Assembly (NCBI RefSeq): GCF_900141755.1
Contig: NZ_LT670844.1
Coordinates: forward strand, 4,650,001 to 4,714,000
DNA length: 64,000 nucleotides
Direction: 5' to 3'
From: Bradyrhizobium lablabi
GTDB lineage: Bacteria; Pseudomonadota; Alphaproteobacteria; Rhizobiales; Xanthobacteraceae
Under the pieces are notes generated by a model that made no database searches, was not told where the DNA came from, and was given only the letters and a program-made list of their open reading frames with translations. Within the stretch, counting starts at the first letter, position 1; each line of letters begins with the position of its first letter. Below are positions 61,870-64,000 of this stretch, piece by piece. Both the position numbers and the translations under genes were made by a program.

Positions 61870-62958
61870 TCAATAGCCTGTCATCTCCAGATATCCAACG
61901 CCGCTGTGGCTGCCGCCAAAACTGATCGGGCCTTCCCAGTAGGGAAAGCTCGTTCCCATCCAGCTCTTCGCATTCAACGGGACGGATGCAATCGACAGCT
62001 TAAGGCGGGGGATCGCGATGTCCCAGTCAACCGGAATCTGGCGGCCTGCGACCTCGACCGAAGTCTTGGGTGTCATGTGGATATCGGCGGACGCGATTTG
62101 TTCGGTCTTGCCGTCCGGCAAAATCCAGTTGCCGGATGCGTAATGGTTGCTGTCGGTCTGGCGCAATCGAAATAGCATCAGCTTCTCGCCCGAAGCGAAA
62201 TGCAGCGAGAACCAGTCCCATCCGGTTTGATCCGACGCCAGCGGCTGGCTGCTCCATTCGCGGTCCATCCAGGCTTGGCCTGAGACCCCAACGGGCTTGT
62301 CGTCGATGACGATGCGGCCGCTTGCCTTGAAAAAAGGCTGGCTGAAATAATACGAGGCCTGTCCGCGATCGGATTTTTTGCTGTAGCCGGCCGCGCCCTG
62401 CAGCACCAGCGCGTGATCGGCATCGAGCCGCAGCGCATAGACAAAATCCGCGCCGGATGCTTTCAATTCAAGCGGCGCAATCATGTCATCGCGCATCGGC
62501 TCAATCCCGCGCATTTCCCAGGCATCGATCCAGGCGAGAAAAGGTTTTGCCTCGACCCCGGCCTGGCCGATGCCGCCGCGGGCAAATTTCTCGCTTGCAC
62601 GGTGGGTGTCGCCGCGCGTGACGGCCGCGTGGGCCATCCATACCTGTTGATTGGCCCAGCCTTCCTGTTGCGCGCCCGGCCGCATCGCCTGACGAAACAA
62701 GGTCCACTGCGCGCCATAGGCCGCGCCGCTCGTATCCGTCAGATTAGCCGTCACATACCACCATTCGATCCGAAACTCCGGATGCGGGCCGTGATCTTCC
62801 GGAAAGCTGAAGATCTTGCCCGGCGTGACCGGCGCAAACCCTTCCCCGCTCATGCCGAGCCCGGCAAAGCCCTGCGCAAGCGCGCCCTTGCCGCCTAGCC
62901 CGGCAAGCGCAAGGCCGGCCGCAAAGGCGCGGCGGGTTATTTGAGGGTTACCGCTCAT
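61870..62958 (-). CDS. AttH/CrtC-type lipocalin-like secreted protein
   Basis: 362 aa from the ATG at 62958. Twin-arginine signal (ITRRAFAAGLALAGLGG to about ALAQG). Two lipocalin-like domains: FSFPEDHGPHPEFRIEWWYVTANLTD (the N-terminal EWWY motif of the AttH/CrtC family), DREWSSQPLASDQTGWDWFSLHF (central) and SYWEGPI-type FPYWEGPISFGG at the end. The family accompanies AttEFG ABC-type permeases and may carry or modify a lipid. It overlaps the permease gene by 11 bp. Confidence 0.9.
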   Translation of the reverse strand: MSGNPQITRRAFAAGLALAGLGGKGALAQGFAGLGMSGEGFAPVTPGKIFSFPEDHGPHPEFRIEWWYVTANLTDTSGAAYGAQWTLFRQAMRPGAQQEGWANQQVWMAHAAVTRGDTHRASEKFARGGIGQAGVEAKPFLAWIDAWEMRGIEPMRDDMIAPLELKASGADFVYALRLDADHALVLQGAAGYSKKSDRGQASYYFSQPFFKASGRIVIDDKPVGVSGQAWMDREWSSQPLASDQTGWDWFSLHFASGEKLMLFRLRQTDSNHYASGNWILPDGKTEQIASADIHMTPKTSVEVAGRQIPVDWDIAIPRLKLSIASVPLNAKSWMGTSFPYWEGPISFGGSHSGVGYLEMTGY

Positions 62959-64000
62959 TGGCAAAAATCTTGACCAGGTTCGCCGGCTGCATGCGCGCCA
63001 GTCGTATGACGGGAAGCAGCGCAGCCAACAGCGCCGCCGCCATCGCCACGCTCAGCAATTCGATCAATTGCAGCGGAAAGACATGAAACGGCAGCCGCCA
63101 GCCAAAAGCCTTCACATTCACCACCGCGATCAGGCACCAGGCCACCAATAGACCGAGCGGCAGCGCCAGCAGGGTGGTGATCAGCGCCACCGACATGGTC
63201 TTCAATAGTTCGATCGCCGCCAGCCGGCGCCGGGTGATTCCGATCGCCCAGAGCGGCGCAAGCTGGGGCAGGCGGGAATTGCTCAGGGTCAGCAGACTGG
63301 TCAGCAGCGCCACACCGGCGACCCCCAGGGTAAAAGCGTTCAACGCCGCGGTCACCGCAAACGTCCGGTTGAAAATCCGCGTCGATTCGGCTTTCAGCGT
63401 GGCCTGATCCAAGAGGTTGCGGCCATCGAGACCGAACTTTTCCTGCAGCGACGATATCAACGCCGGCACCGCGGGCGGTGCCACCCGCAAACCCAGTCGC
63501 GTCAATGGAATCCCGGGAAAACGGCGGGTCAACGCCGCGAAATTGACGGCGATCTGTCCCTTGGGATTGCCGTAATCGGCGTAGATGCCGACGATCTTAA
63601 GCGCCCAATTTCCGCCCGGCGCGGGCACCTCGACGGTATCGCCGATTGCGAGGTTTGAGCGCCGGGCCAGTTGCTCGCTGATGAAACAGCTATCGCCGGG
63701 ACGAAGGCGGATCCAGGCGTTGGCGCTTGCCTCCAGCAGCGGCCAATGATCCCGCAAGGTGGCGCTGTCAGCGAGACCCAAAACTTCAATCGGGGCGCCA
63801 TTGATCTGCGCCTCGGCCCGGCCGCCGGGGAGGATCGCCTCGACCTCGGGACGCTCGCGGAGCCACGCCCTGATCTCGGCGGCCTGCGCATTGTCGGCGG
63901 CGTTGACATAGACATCCGCCGCCAACCGTCCGTCCAGCCAACTGACAAACGTTCGGCTGAAGCTTTCGACCATGGTGCCGACCCCGACATTGACCGCGAG
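62948..64000 (-). CDS. ABC transporter permease, FtsX/MacB type (partial)
   Basis: C-terminal 350 residues visible; the N-terminal part lies beyond the window end (the frame is open at position 64000 with LAVNVGVGTMVESF). It shows a periplasmic MacB-like domain (EIRAWLRERPEVEAILPGGRAE...) and three C-terminal helices (ALNAFTLGVAGVALLTSLLTLSNSRLPQLAPLWAIGITRRRLAAIELL; LLVAWCLIAVVN; LLSVAMAAALLAALLPVIRLAR). Together with the AttH-like protein it suggests a LolE/AttFG-type system that moves a lipid or peptide. The ATPase is expected upstream, outside the window. Confidence 0.88.
   Translation of the reverse strand, partial: LAVNVGVGTMVESFSRTFVSWLDGRLAADVYVNAADNAQAAEIRAWLRERPEVEAILPGGRAEAQINGAPIEVLGLADSATLRDHWPLLEASANAWIRLRPGDSCFISEQLARRSNLAIGDTVEVPAPGGNWALKIVGIYADYGNPKGQIAVNFAALTRRFPGIPLTRLGLRVAPPAVPALISSLQEKFGLDGRNLLDQATLKAESTRIFNRTFAVTAALNAFTLGVAGVALLTSLLTLSNSRLPQLAPLWAIGITRRRLAAIELLKTMSVALITTLLALPLGLLVAWCLIAVVNVKAFGWRLPFHVFPLQLIELLSVAMAAALLAALLPVIRLARMQPANLVKIFANER

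Overview
The window looks like chromosomal DNA of a free-living or plant-associated alphaproteobacterium of the Bradyrhizobium/Rhodopseudomonas type (Nitrobacteraceae). The evidence is indirect: very high GC, abundant GTG/TTG starts, many ABC importers with periplasmic binding proteins, many acyl-CoA enzymes, and palindromic intergenic repeats (cgtcattgcgag..., cgtcattccggg..., ctcaccc...ctctcccc) of a kind I associate with this family. No rRNA, tRNA, CRISPR array, intact IS or prophage was seen. The content is almost entirely metabolic and transport genes.

Layout. 0-5 kb: a secreted AhpD-like protein, an NTF2-like protein, a small secreted unknown, an NDP-forming acyl-CoA synthetase and a DUF1614 membrane protein. 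5-9.3 kb: a Gram-negative sortase locus (class GN sortase, its single VIT/VWA substrate with a C-terminal LPKTA sorting signal, and a divergent Xre-type regulator). 9.4-22.2 kb: a catabolic island with two paralogous Liv-type binding proteins, an acyl-CoA dehydrogenase, a GST, an AraC regulator, a BKACE (beta-keto acid cleavage enzyme), then a tightly coupled acyl-CoA ligase / carboxyltransferase / biotin carboxylase operon. 22.3-27.8 kb: a complete dipeptide-type ABC importer. 27.9-35.6 kb: a second catabolic module on the minus strand (binding protein, LivH, a fused LivM-LivG-LivF protein, a lambda-crystallin-type 3-hydroxyacid dehydrogenase overlapping a second BKACE) with a divergent GntR regulator. 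35.6-43.4 kb: an SDR, a TauE/SafE exporter, a thiolase, malic enzyme, an acyl-CoA ligase and an iron-dependent alcohol dehydrogenase. 43.5-47.9 kb: a TIM-barrel isomerase, an MFS transporter and a PhyH dioxygenase, with a divergent LacI regulator and a clear double operator. 48-54.4 kb: an AidB-like acyl-CoA dehydrogenase divergent from an RND efflux pair. 54.5-64 kb: a fourth Liv-type binding protein, a COG4705 membrane protein, an outer-membrane MetA-like protein, an SDR/carboxymuconolactone-decarboxylase pair, OpgC, DUF2059, MAPEG, and an AttH/FtsX-type lipocalin-permease pair cut by the window end.

How it works together: the common theme is uptake of small organic acids, amino acids or peptides followed by CoA activation, oxidation, carboxylation or BKACE cleavage to acetyl-CoA-level products. 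Thiolase and malic enzyme could serve the final steps. Each module has its own local regulator (Xre, AraC, GntR, LacI), and three of the four sit beside visible candidate operator motifs. The most system-like loci are the sortase/substrate/Xre unit and the hydroxyacid dehydrogenase-BKACE-Liv(MGF) unit.
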